Positions 27,398 to 36,338 of a DNA stretch of 58,530 bases are shown here, in pieces. Each line of letters starts with the position of its first letter. Position 1 is the first letter of the stretch. The position numbers and the translations under genes were made by a program. The notes beneath the pieces were generated by a model, which was not told the origin of the DNA, searched no databases, and saw only the letters and a list, made by a program, of their open reading frames with translations. Source of the DNA: Thermoguttaceae bacterium (GTDB taxonomy: Bacteria; Planctomycetota; Planctomycetia; Pirellulales; Thermoguttaceae); NCBI GenBank assembly GCA_017447865.1, contig JAFSMO010000018.1, positions 1 through 58,530 of the forward strand, in the 5' to 3' direction.

Positions 27398-30300
27398 TCA
27401 GCGGGCGGCGCGGCGGACGTGAGCCCCGCGGAGCAGCATGAAGAACGAGCCGAACACGAGCAGGATCCACGTCGCGGGTTCCGGAACGCCCATGCTCGCG
27501 GCAAGCGCCAGGCCGCCGTTGGTCAGGCTCTCGATGCTGTAGCTCCAGAACATGGAGGTCGGAAGTTCAGGCGAAACCGTCTGCAGGGAGGCGAGGTCGA
27601 TGCTGTTCATCGTGTTGTCCGTGCCGGTAAAGAGGAAGTACGTCTCGCCCATTTGCGGGGTGAAACCGTCCTCCAGATTGATGTTGATCGTGTTATCGCC
27701 CGTGAAATTCAGGTCGTTCTCGAACGTCAGGCTTGGGGCCGTCAGATTGTCGTCGCTGAGCGTCACGTTGATCTTCGAGCCGGAAACCTGGATCGGGTTC
27801 GATGGGTTCGTGAGCGTAATATTTTTGGAAAAGTCGCCGGAGCTGATTTCACCCGCGAGGACCAGCGTGCTGTTCTCCCCGACCTGGACCGAAGAGAGCG
27901 TCGAGCCGAGTTTGTTCGGGTCCACGGTGTACGAGGCCGTGCCGTCGAAAATGACCGACCCGGTCCCGCCCAGCGCGTTGGTGATCGTCACGTCGCCCGA
28001 GCGGTTGAACTTCAGCTTGGCGTTTTGCGCCACGGTCACGTCGCCCGTGCCGAGCGTACCAGTGGAACCGTCGTACTCTTTGCCGTTGACGGTCCCGATC
28101 CAGCCGATGACCAGCGTGTCATTATTGTTCACGTTCGTCGCGCCGTACGTATTCGTACCGGTCAGGATCGTCGTGCTGGCGGGTGCGACCGCGTGAACCC
28201 CTTTGGAGTCCACGGTCAGCGTGTAGCTTCCGCCGTCGATGTTGCCGGAGATCATTCCGTACGTGGCGTTATCCCCGTTACGGGAACTGATGTTCGTGTC
28301 CCCCAGCAGGTGCGTCGTTCCGGTGACGTTTGGCATCGAGGTGGCGCTTCCACCCCCCGCCATGCGGAGCGCGCCGAAACGCTCACCGCCACCCCAGCCG
28401 GTGCCGGAGAGGTAAACGTTTGCCTGTTTGTAATCCGCCAGGGAGGTGAGCCAGAGCTGACCGGAATCCGCTGCGCCCACGTCGTAGGCCGTGTTTGTCG
28501 CGGGGCTGTAGCGGTATTCCCGGCCGGCGATCACGGTTCCGGTGAAATTATTGTAGGTGAGGGACGGCATGGTCGTCGCGCCGCTCGGATTGTTCACCTG
28601 CAGCGTGCCCGCGCCTTTGATGGACGAGGTGATCCCCTTGGTCGTGGTGAGTTTCGTCCCTTCCTTGATCTCCACGGCGCCGCCGGCGATCTGGACGTTC
28701 GTGGTGTACTGCCCGCCGCCGTCGAAGATGATGTTGCCGCTGTTCGCGATCGAGCTGTTATTCAGGGCGACCGCATCGGAACGCATGAAAATGAGCGTGG
28801 AGGAAGAACCGACCGTGACGGAACCGGTGCCGAGCGCCCCCTGCGTGCCGTCGTAGGTCTTGCCGTCGAGCGTGCCGATGTAGCCGACCTGGAACTTCGT
28901 ATTGTCGGCGAGTTTCAGGTTGACTTCGCTCGAACCGGTAAAGTAAAGTTTACTGCCGTCAACACTCTTCGCGACTTCCAGCGTGTAGCTGCCATCGCCG
29001 TAGTTTTTAATGTCGGAGTCGATGTGCGCGACCGTCGCTTTGTCGGCGTGGAGGGTGACCCGGGCGTCGCCCATCAGGTAAATGTTCCCGAAGGTCGCCG
29101 TCATGTTGGTCGTTGCATTCAGGTCAGAGTAATTTCCCGCGAAACGAAGCGCGCCGCGGTATTCACTCGTGGACCAGCCGGTCCCCTTGAGGTACATGTC
29201 GCCGGTGTATTTCGCGGCATTTTGAACCCAGATCTGGCCGAAATCCGTCGCGCCGAGGGAGTAACCTTTGGTCGAAGTGTTCCAGTCCTGGGAAAGATTG
29301 TAACGGAAGCCGTCAGAAAAAACGTAAACGCCCGTAAAGTTACTGATGGGCCGTGGATTTACGTCATTATAATAAAGCGTCATTCGTGTGTTCGAGGACA
29401 GAATATCGGTCTGGTCCGAGTAACCGACCTGGTAGAAACCGTCGCCGGAAACCGCGTGGTCAAAGTCCCACGTGTTGGTGGTGGCGAAGTGCCGGTTGTT
29501 CACGAGCGTCGCGCCCGCGTTGACCGTCACCGAGGTCAGACCCGCGTCGAGCGAGCCGGTTTCGCCGAGCTTGTACGTCGCGGTGCCGTCAAACACGACT
29601 TTGCCGTTTCCGGTGATCGCGTTGTTGACGGTCACTTCGCCGGAGCGCTGGAATTTGAGCGTCGGGAAGTCCGTGCTCGTGTTGAAAACGGACGTGAGTT
29701 CAATGGTCGGCGCAGCGATCGAGCCGGTGGAACCGTCAAAGACGAACTGGCGGGAGTTGTGCTGCTGGTACGTCTCGCCGCCGGCGCCATCATCGACCCA
29801 CTCGTAGCCGTTAGCCGTGACGGTTTTGATGTAGCCGAGCTGGAGCGTGCCGGAACCGACGCGGATGGGAGCGATGAAGGAATCATTGTCGGCCGTCAGG
29901 ATCAATGTACCGGTTTGGTCATTTGTTCCTGCTGTTGACGCAGCGTATCTGCCGCGGTAGAGGAATTCGAACGGCGTGGTCAAGACGCCGGTTTCCGGGT
30001 CGAGCAGCGAACTGTCGATCTTCAGCTGGCCGGTGATGATGCCTTTTGCGTCAGGGTTTGCGGCCTGTACGCCAATGGTGGCATTGCCGAGGAACGTGAC
30101 GTTGCCCGTCAAAATCATCTCGTTCGTGTTGTTCGTGACTCCCTGGCCGAAACGCAGCGCGCCGCCCTGTTCCGAGTTGAAACCCGTGCCAAGGATGGAG
30201 ACGTTGTTGCTCCAGTACGACGGGGCAGCGTTATTATTAAGGTAAAGCCACGCGCAGTTCGTGTTGGCCCGGATCTCAACGTCGTCTCCATTGACGAAAC

Positions 30301-30442
30301 TGCCTCCGTCGGCGGACGCCGGACGCTGGCCCGTTCCGTCGTAAACCTGGACCCCACGCGCATCGGCTTGAGTCGTGAAAAGGGCGATCCCCACGAAAAC
30401 CAGCAGGAAAGCAAAACTCGAAAGGCTGTTTGAACGTTTCAT
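27398..30442 (-). CDS. PEP-CTERM protein with PATR-type repeats (second copy)
   Basis: 1014 residues with a signal peptide (about 1-28). The body is Gly/Thr/Asn/Ser-rich beta-strand repeat sequence. Two kinds of unit recur: a VxxxGTxxGKxYDGxxGxLGTGxVTV unit (for example around IGTLDGKTYDGTQGALGTGSVTV and IGTVNGKEYDGSTGTLGTG) and a GxGWxxxExxGALRFAG unit (STEYRGALRFAG, GGERFGALRMAG, EQGGALRFGQG). It ends VPEPATW, a hydrophobic stretch and RRAAR, a PEP-CTERM sorting signal. It is probably a cell-surface adhesin or matrix component. It lies 77 nt downstream of the pseudopilin gene on the same strand, with no promoter seen in the gap, so it may be co-transcribed with it. Confidence 0.87.
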   Translation of the reverse strand: MKRSNSLSSFAFLLVFVGIALFTTQADARGVQVYDGTGQRPASADGGSFVNGDDVEIRANTNCAWLYLNNNAAPSYWSNNVSILGTGFNSEQGGALRFGQGVTNNTNEMILTGNVTFLGNATIGVQAANPDAKGIITGQLKIDSSLLDPETGVLTTPFEFLYRGRYAASTAGTNDQTGTLILTADNDSFIAPIRVGSGTLQLGYIKTVTANGYEWVDDGAGGETYQQHNSRQFVFDGSTGSIAAPTIELTSVFNTSTDFPTLKFQRSGEVTVNNAITGNGKVVFDGTATYKLGETGSLDAGLTSVTVNAGATLVNNRHFATTNTWDFDHAVSGDGFYQVGYSDQTDILSSNTRMTLYYNDVNPRPISNFTGVYVFSDGFRYNLSQDWNTSTKGYSLGATDFGQIWVQNAAKYTGDMYLKGTGWSTSEYRGALRFAGNYSDLNATTNMTATFGNIYLMGDARVTLHADKATVAHIDSDIKNYGDGSYTLEVAKSVDGSKLYFTGSSEVNLKLADNTKFQVGYIGTLDGKTYDGTQGALGTGSVTVGSSSTLIFMRSDAVALNNSSIANSGNIIFDGGGQYTTNVQIAGGAVEIKEGTKLTTTKGITSSIKGAGTLQVNNPSGATTMPSLTYNNFTGTVIAGREYRYSPATNTAYDVGAADSGQLWLTSLADYKQANVYLSGTGWGGGERFGALRMAGGGSATSMPNVTGTTHLLGDTNISSRNGDNATYGMISGNIDGGSYTLTVDSKGVHAVAPASTTILTGTNTYGATNVNNNDTLVIGWIGTVNGKEYDGSTGTLGTGDVTVAQNAKLKFNRSGDVTITNALGGTGSVIFDGTASYTVDPNKLGSTLSSVQVGENSTLVLAGEISSGDFSKNITLTNPSNPIQVSGSKINVTLSDDNLTAPSLTFENDLNFTGDNTININLEDGFTPQMGETYFLFTGTDNTMNSIDLASLQTVSPELPTSMFWSYSIESLTNGGLALAASMGVPEPATWILLVFGSFFMLLRGAHVRRAAR

Positions 30443-30519
30443 GATTCGTTTATGGTAAAAAGGAGGCGGTTATTAGGCCGCGGACTTGAAATTCGTTAAA
30501 ATTCGTTAAAAAAGGTGGT

Positions 30520-31545
30520 TCACTCGAGGGTCACCTGGACGTTGCTCCCGTTGTACATGCCGCCGTCGCGCCGGTTGGCGAGGCAGTAATGGACGGCAAA
30601 ATCGATCGAGTAGGAAATTTTATGAACGCTCGCATCGGCCAGGACCATGTTCGTCGAGCCGGCGTGGACGCTTCCAAAGGCCAGGTAGCGCTGGTAGCCC
30701 GCCCGGTCCTGGTAAACCAGGTTGTTGCTGTACCCGTCGATCGCACCGCGGTAATTGTCGTTTCCGTGGCCGCAGTATCCCGCTTCATTGTCGGAGCCTT
30801 CCGAGCCATCCTCGTAGCAGTTGGCGTTCATGCACTTTTCGCCGATCAGATACGTGTTGGACATGCCGTCGCGAACCTCGCCGTCCGTTACAGCACTCAC
30901 GGCAAAAATCATCCCTGAGAAGAACTGCGAGGTGGAGGAGTTTTCGTTGCGGACCTGGGCATTGGTGACGACCGTGACGTCGCTCTGGCTGAAGTAGTGG
31001 TCGTTATTGGTGTTTTTGATTTCACAGCCCATGCAGGCGGCGTAATCGCTCTTGATGGTTTCCGTAACGGAGAGGGAACTTCCCTTTTTGGTCAGCGGGG
31101 CGCTTCCCTTGTGCGGGTAAACTTTGGGGGCGCGGCGTGACGGGCAGTACATGTAACTCAGAGGGGTCGCCAGGCGGGTCTGAAGGGCTGTACCGTTGTC
31201 CGAGTCCCCGTTCCCAAGCTGGAACAGGGCGTTTTGCTCCATGAACGGGAGCATGCTGTACGCCCAGCCGCCGGGTTGATTCATTCCCAGGCCGTTTTCC
31301 GGGACGCCGGGCTGCTTGTAATTCCAGCCGCCGCTTGTGAAGCATTTCATGCTGGAAAGGTGGTTTTGCGCCCCCAGACCGAACTGCTTCAGGTTGTTCG
31401 AACACTGCATATTACGCGCGGCCTCACGAGCCTGCTGGACCGCCGGAAGCAAAAGACCGACCAGCATCCCGATGATCGCGATGACCACCAGAAGCTCGAC
31501 CAGTGTGAACCCTTGCCGGGTGTTGTGTGTTGGAACTCGGAACAT
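30520..31545 (-). CDS. DUF1559-type pseudopilin (type II secretion-like prepilin)
   Basis: 341 residues from the ATG at 31545, chosen over an in-frame TTG at 31560 because GGAGG sits 6 nt upstream. A short leader ending RQG is followed by [32 protein letters not shown], the prepilin peptidase site and transmembrane helix; Glu at +5 after the cleavage site is present. The globular part matches planctomycete DUF1559 proteins ([52 protein letters not shown]). These proteins are numerous in Planctomycetota and thought to form pilus-like or surface structures; individual roles are unknown. A consensus promoter lies at 31583-31610. Confidence 0.95.
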   Translation of the reverse strand: MFRVPTHNTRQGFTLVELLVVIAIIGMLVGLLLPAVQQAREAARNMQCSNNLKQFGLGAQNHLSSMKCFTSGGWNYKQPGVPENGLGMNQPGGWAYSMLPFMEQNALFQLGNGDSDNGTALQTRLATPLSYMYCPSRRAPKVYPHKGSAPLTKKGSSLSVTETIKSDYAACMGCEIKNTNNDHYFSQSDVTVVTNAQVRNENSSTSQFFSGMIFAVSAVTDGEVRDGMSNTYLIGEKCMNANCYEDGSEGSDNEAGYCGHGNDNYRGAIDGYSNNLVYQDRAGYQRYLAFGSVHAGSTNMVLADASVHKISYSIDFAVHYCLANRRDGGMYNGSNVQVTLE

Positions 31546-31582
31546 ACGAAACCTCCCCAAAATCTAAACTATCATTTATTAC

Positions 31583-31610
31583 ATTATACGTGGGTGAGGC
31601 CGTTTGTCAA
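31583..31610 (-). promoter_or_regulatory. Consensus sigma70 promoter for the pseudopilin gene
   Basis: Minus strand: TTGACA (31610-31605), 16-nt spacer, TATAAT (31588-31583), both boxes perfect. The sequence just upstream of the -35 (TTTTTACGGAAAAATTTCG) is nearly repeated at the LamG-like gene promoter (40629-40656). Confidence 0.8.
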
Positions 31611-31670
31611 CGAAATTTTTCCGTAAAAATGAAATTTTAAGAAAAAAAAGAGAAAATTTGAGAAAATTTT

Positions 31671-31785
31671 AAAGGCCCCCTCATTGAGGGGGCAGGCTCG
31701 CGGAGCGAGACTGGGGGAGTTGGTGACCGTGCCGATCAACTCCCCCCGGCGCTAACGCGCCACCCCCCTCAAGGAGGGAGGCTTT
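31671..31785. repeat. Multi-hairpin intergenic element with 22-bp inverted ends
   Basis: A 115-nt element. The ends 31671-31692 and 31764-31785 are inverted repeats (19 of 22 match). Inside are a hairpin at the left end (CCCCCTCATTGAGGGGG), one at CTCGCGGAGCGAG, a perfect 10-bp stem (GGGGGAGTTG 31713-31722 with CAACTCCCCC 31737-31746) and GGCGC-TAAC-GCGCC. No ORF. It lies between the end of the heparinase-like gene and the pseudopilin promoter, where it could also act as a transcript end for sequences reading from either side. Confidence 0.8.
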
Positions 31786-31801
31786 AAATCGCATTCCGCA
31801 T

Positions 31802-33805
31802 TTATTCCGGCCGGTACGTCACCGTGACGGTCGCTTCTTTCACTTCGCCGTTGAGGACGATCCCCAACCGGCGGGCGATTTTATTCGCGGAAAAGTCGGC
31901 TTCGTACGTCCCCTCAGTGATCGTCCAGTCGGCGGAAGGTTTGCCATCGGCCGTGACTTCGATCTCCGCGCGGACGGCGTCGGCCCCCTCGCCGAAGATC
32001 ACGGCGTTCCCTTCGCGTTTCCAGCTCTGGATCGTGACCAGCGCGGTCTCGAACTTCTGCGGCGAGGTGAATTTCACCGCGTCTTTGACCGTGAACCGGA
32101 CTTTGTCGCGATGGTACACGAATTCGCGCGTCAGCGCCTCGACTTCCGGAACGTCGTAAGCCGCCGCAATGTCGAGTTTGAGCGACTCGGTCTCGGGCGT
32201 CGAGGTGACGTCCAGAACCGTGGCTTTGTATTTCGCGCCGGGTTTCTGGAGCTGGCCGGCGACCACCGGGACGTTATGGCCCCATGAGTTCAGCACGTCG
32301 CTGACGTACCGCTCGCGGCTGAACGTCCGGCGAGTGTAAACCTCGCCGCCCAGATCGAGCGCCGGGAACGTGCGGTGGTAAACCAGGACGTACGCGCCCA
32401 CGTCGTTATGGTTGTGCGCCTCACCGTTCGACCCGCCCTTCATGGCGCACGCGAAGCCGTCGAGCGCCTTCACCGCGGCCGCGGTTTCTTTGCCGTTCTG
32501 GAGGTTTCCGAGCGCCGATTTCCACCCCTCGGGCCGGTAGATCATGATCCCGGCCGAGTCGAACCACGTGCGGTTTCCAATGGCGGGCGTTCCGCCGCCG
32601 ACCGTCGCCATGCCGGGTTCATTTGCCGCGGGGAGCGGGGGCAGATTCGTGCCGAAAATCCCGAAATCGACCAGATTGTGCGAGAAGACCGGCAGCGCAT
32701 AGTCGTAGCCGTCCAGGTGGAAGCCGTAGTAGCGGTTCAGGAACGCGAGGAGGTAGTGGCTCGGGCTCGCGTTCATCCCGCAGTCGGCGAAGCTCGGCGC
32801 GATGCCGGGCAGGATCGAGATCGTAAAGCCGTAAATGGCGACCGTGCGGAGTTTTTCCTGGTTCAGGATCTGAATTTTGCCGTTCGTTGCACGGCGGACC
32901 GTCTCGGAGAGTCGAATGTGGTTTCCGAAGCCGTAGCACCAGTAACCCACGCCTTCGGTGCAGTAGCCGTCGGCCGTGTAGCCTTCGTTCGAGTTCTGGA
33001 TGAATTTTTCCGCGGCGGCGAGGAACCAGGCGCGTTCTTCTTTCGACTCAATGCCGGTCAACGCGGCGCCGGCGACTCCGGCGAGGCAAACGGCGTTCCA
33101 GTTGTTGATGTTCCGGACCCACCAGTATTTCGGCTGGCCGGTGCGGATGTGCTGGCGGAACGGCTCGTAGCAGCGGTCGTTCAGCTGGGCTTTCAGCTCG
33201 GCGCGGACCTCCGGCGAGAGTTTATCTCCCAGAATGGCCCCGACCGTGGCGAGGTGCCACGCGGTCGCGCTGGAAACCAGGTCGATGATCGTTTCTTTGC
33301 CGTTGAAGTCGTTCAGGCTGGAATCGTGCGCCGGGAGCGTCCAGCTTTTGTCGGCGAAATAGGCCCGCAGGTGCTCCTCGATGCGCGGGATGAACCGGCC
33401 TTTGTTCTCGTAGCACTCGGCCATGACGAGTCGGCCAAGCGGTGCGTTGCGTCTGCTCAGCGCGTTCTGGTAGTTCGTGCGGTTTCCGTTCTGGCTGAAC
33501 TCGAGGTAAAGCTCGTCGGGGATCTGCATGACCGGCTCTTTCAGGTCCTTTTCGGCCTGGCGGACGAGGTTCGGGCCTTGGGTTTCCATGACGCCGCCCT
33601 CCCAGAAGGCGCGGTCCTCAATGCCGGGCAGGACGCAGAAATGGTCCGAAAGCATCGGAGCGAGTTCCTTCGCGCGGGCGGTCAGTTCAGCGTCCAGTTC
33701 CGGCCCCGACGCCATATTGGACGGGGACCCCACGGCGGCCAGAACGAAAGAAAGGGTAAAAATCAAACCCAGAGAAAGTTTCGTGTAAAGTTTCATTTTA
33801 ATCAT
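31802..33805 (-). CDS. Secreted heparinase II/III-like polysaccharide lyase
   Basis: 667 residues from the ATG at 33805; an in-frame TTG lies one codon earlier and an ATG lies at 33796, and no ribosome site separates the candidates. A signal peptide covers about residues 1-27. An alpha/alpha-toroid region follows (about 40-400, with WWVRNINNWNAVCLAG and YTADGYCTEGVGYWCYGFG), then the heparinase II/III beta-sandwich with the diagnostic GEAHNHNDVGAYVLVYH (His/Asn-rich). Family members cleave uronate-containing glycans by beta-elimination; substrates include heparan sulfate, alginate and others. It is the last of three same-strand exported enzymes (38291 to 31802) with gaps of 39 and 64 nt, probably an operon. 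Confidence 0.85.
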   Translation of the reverse strand: MIKMKLYTKLSLGLIFTLSFVLAAVGSPSNMASGPELDAELTARAKELAPMLSDHFCVLPGIEDRAFWEGGVMETQGPNLVRQAEKDLKEPVMQIPDELYLEFSQNGNRTNYQNALSRRNAPLGRLVMAECYENKGRFIPRIEEHLRAYFADKSWTLPAHDSSLNDFNGKETIIDLVSSATAWHLATVGAILGDKLSPEVRAELKAQLNDRCYEPFRQHIRTGQPKYWWVRNINNWNAVCLAGVAGAALTGIESKEERAWFLAAAEKFIQNSNEGYTADGYCTEGVGYWCYGFGNHIRLSETVRRATNGKIQILNQEKLRTVAIYGFTISILPGIAPSFADCGMNASPSHYLLAFLNRYYGFHLDGYDYALPVFSHNLVDFGIFGTNLPPLPAANEPGMATVGGGTPAIGNRTWFDSAGIMIYRPEGWKSALGNLQNGKETAAAVKALDGFACAMKGGSNGEAHNHNDVGAYVLVYHRTFPALDLGGEVYTRRTFSRERYVSDVLNSWGHNVPVVAGQLQKPGAKYKATVLDVTSTPETESLKLDIAAAYDVPEVEALTREFVYHRDKVRFTVKDAVKFTSPQKFETALVTIQSWKREGNAVIFGEGADAVRAEIEVTADGKPSADWTITEGTYEADFSANKIARRLGIVLNGEVKEATVTVTYRPE

Positions 33806-33872
33806 CAATGAATGAGGAAAGGTGGGGAGGAAAGGGAGGAACGCAGGCGCACTCCTCCCGGAGAATTAAAAC

Positions 33873-36299
33873 TTAAAGCGACCAAATGAACGAAATGTCG
33901 TCGAAGTAGATCTTGATCACGTCGCCGTCTTCATGGTTCGATTCGGTGATCGTCAGCCGCACGGAGCGCGGGATCCCGTCCGCCTTCGGCATGCCTTCGT
34001 AGCCGGCGTTTTCAAGTGGGACGTAGATCGTGTGCCACTCGCCCTGCTTCAGCTCGGCCGGGCAGTTGAAGGCGTAAGACCCCGGCTGGATCCCGACGTG
34101 GATCGGCGTTTTGTCGGGATTTTTCGTCCGGTTCGACTCGATGAACAGACGCAGGCGCATCCCCTTCACCGTGATGGGCTGGCCGCCGTTTTCGGCTTCC
34201 AGATCTTTCCAGACGTTCTCGGTCAGGTAGCCTCCCAGCGCCGGCCAGCCAGACGGGTACAGGCCGTTGCCGGAGGAGCCGTCGTGCGTTTTGTCGATCG
34301 TGATGGTCAAAAGCGCGAGTTTATCCGACTGCGCGCCGGCGGGACGGTCGGCCCCTTCCACGACTTTGACTTCAGCTTCCTGTTCGGAACGGGCGCAGTG
34401 CTCGGGCTTGATCGAGGCGGTTTTCATCGTCCCTTCTGCTTCCGCTTTTTCGCAGGCGGCCTGGAACGGGTCCACGTACGGGATCACGCGCGGCTCGATG
34501 ATGACCGACGGAGCGACCGCGTCCGGGTTCACCGGCGGGTACTCGTAAAGGGCCACGATCTGGTTCGCGATCCGTTCACGGTATTCGTCAAAGCGCGGCG
34601 AATCCCAGAGGTCGCGGTTCAGGTATTTCTCCTTCACGATGATGGAGTCCCAAATCTCCTGCAGCAGGTCGCGGGACTTTTTGATCTCGGCGTTGAGTTT
34701 CGCGTCTTGCGAGCCTTCACGCTGAACGATCGCGTTTTCCAGCGTGTACAGGTAGCGCAGGTCGTAGATCCCCTCGCGGAAGCATTCCCAGTACGTCCCC
34801 ATGATCATTTCGCCGGTTTCGGGGTTGAAAATGTTCGCGCCGCCCGAACTGTTCAGGTTGAAGTGGTCGGGGTTCCGGTTGCGCCAGATCCACGGGAGCA
34901 GGAAGTCAAAACCGCTGCGCCACATTCCGAAACCGTACGTCATGCGGCCGCCCTTGCACATGATCACCATGTCCTTGCGCTCGTATGAATTGTGGTTCGG
35001 GTAGCACCAATATTCCTGCTTGTGCCGTTTCTGGATTTCGTCGTAGAGCGGCAGGTAAACCTGGCTCGCGAAAATATCGACGCAGGAATCGTATTCCGGG
35101 AAGGACCGGTTCATCGGTTCCATCGTCGTGTAGGTGGTCAGACCCGCGTCGTGGAACGCTTTGTAAACGCCGGTTCCGAATTCGGAGGACTCGGACGAGA
35201 TCTCATCCAGCGGTCCGAAAACCATCTTGGGCGTGCCTTCCGGCAGAGCGTCCACCTTTTCCTTCAGTTTCTTGCACAGACCGGCGAGGTACGGCCAAAA
35301 GTCCGGGCTGGGCATTTGCTCGATCTGAATGTGCTTCCCGAATTTTCCGCCGAATTTGGACGCGATCCACGTGGGACTGCCGCCGATGACCGGAATGGGG
35401 CCTTCCATCCCGTTTTTCTTCATCAGGCCGAGCCAGAAATCAAGTTCCGGGAAGACGAACGGGTCGTCCTCGTTATCGGTGTACTTCACGACGTAAACCG
35501 GGCTGCGGGTGAAACCGTAGTCGCGCATCGTGGCGAATTCGCGCTCCATCGCCTCTTTGTCCCACGTCCTTCCGTCGGCCTGCAGCGGAGCGTAGTAGTA
35601 CGCGCCGTAGTGTTTCTTCGGGTCTTTCAGAAGGTCGAAGCCGAGGACTTTCAGCTCGACCGGGACGTTCACGGATTTGCCCGAATCATCGACCGAAACG
35701 GTCACGTTCCCGGCGTAAACGCCTGGTTTCGTCCCCTTCGGGACTTTGAACGTGATGAAGTAGCGCTGAGGTTCGAGCGCCGGCGCGTCCGTGACCGTCA
35801 CGTCCTGCATGTACTCGGGCAGAACGCGGTACTGCATCGTTTTGGAAGAGTACTGCGGGTAGCGAATGTCGCGGTACGTCACCAGGCGGATCTGAATGTT
35901 CTCCGCCGGAAAGACCGCGGCCGGGTCGTTCTGAAGCGCGAATTTCCCGGCGTTGACGCGCAGTCCCTTGAGGTCCTGAAGCGGGTAAACCGCGAAATTC
36001 AGCGTCTGGAACTGGTCGCCGGCGGCGAAAAACGCCAGCTTTTCAAAACGCTCGTCGGCCCCGGGGCGGGATTCCGGGTACACGGCGTCCACCAGCGGAC
36101 GGGTGAAAAGCGCAAATCCCTGCGCCTTTTCGGCGTCGGTTGGGACGAACTCAGGCCGCCAGTCCTGGAACGGGATGCGCGTCCAGTCCTCCGGGGCGGA
36201 GTCGGACGGCGGGATGGCCCGGCGCTCCTGCGCGAGCGCGCTGACGGCGCAGAAAACGAGCAGAAGAATCAGAATTTTGACTGATTTCAGGTGGTTCAT
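33873..36299 (-). CDS. Secreted GH123/DUF4091-like glycoside hydrolase
   Basis: 808 residues with a signal peptide (1-23). Residues 60-220 form an N-terminal beta-sandwich (PQRYFITFKVPKGTKPGVYAG). The TIM barrel follows with KMVFGPLDEISSES, where Asp365-Glu366 correspond to the acidic pair of GH123 beta-N-acetylgalactosaminidases, and the characteristic WECFREGIYDLRYLYTLENAI. The C-terminal 200 residues look like a carbohydrate-binding beta-sandwich (MRLRLFIESN, YFDDISFIWSL). Likely function: exo-hydrolysis of hexosaminides in a glycoconjugate. AAAGGA lies 7 nt before the ATG. It is the middle gene of a likely three-gene operon with a GH39/GH5-like enzyme upstream and a heparinase-like lyase downstream. 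Confidence 0.78.
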   Translation of the reverse strand: MNHLKSVKILILLLVFCAVSALAQERRAIPPSDSAPEDWTRIPFQDWRPEFVPTDAEKAQGFALFTRPLVDAVYPESRPGADERFEKLAFFAAGDQFQTLNFAVYPLQDLKGLRVNAGKFALQNDPAAVFPAENIQIRLVTYRDIRYPQYSSKTMQYRVLPEYMQDVTVTDAPALEPQRYFITFKVPKGTKPGVYAGNVTVSVDDSGKSVNVPVELKVLGFDLLKDPKKHYGAYYYAPLQADGRTWDKEAMEREFATMRDYGFTRSPVYVVKYTDNEDDPFVFPELDFWLGLMKKNGMEGPIPVIGGSPTWIASKFGGKFGKHIQIEQMPSPDFWPYLAGLCKKLKEKVDALPEGTPKMVFGPLDEISSESSEFGTGVYKAFHDAGLTTYTTMEPMNRSFPEYDSCVDIFASQVYLPLYDEIQKRHKQEYWCYPNHNSYERKDMVIMCKGGRMTYGFGMWRSGFDFLLPWIWRNRNPDHFNLNSSGGANIFNPETGEMIMGTYWECFREGIYDLRYLYTLENAIVQREGSQDAKLNAEIKKSRDLLQEIWDSIIVKEKYLNRDLWDSPRFDEYRERIANQIVALYEYPPVNPDAVAPSVIIEPRVIPYVDPFQAACEKAEAEGTMKTASIKPEHCARSEQEAEVKVVEGADRPAGAQSDKLALLTITIDKTHDGSSGNGLYPSGWPALGGYLTENVWKDLEAENGGQPITVKGMRLRLFIESNRTKNPDKTPIHVGIQPGSYAFNCPAELKQGEWHTIYVPLENAGYEGMPKADGIPRSVRLTITESNHEDGDVIKIYFDDISFIWSL

Positions 36300-36338
36300 A
36301 GGAAATCCTTTCCAAAATTTGAAGGTGAGAAAAAATTA

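Noticed and set aside
31671..31785. Insertion sequence
   Set aside because: It has inverted ends but no transposase frame; at most a MITE-like or structural repeat.
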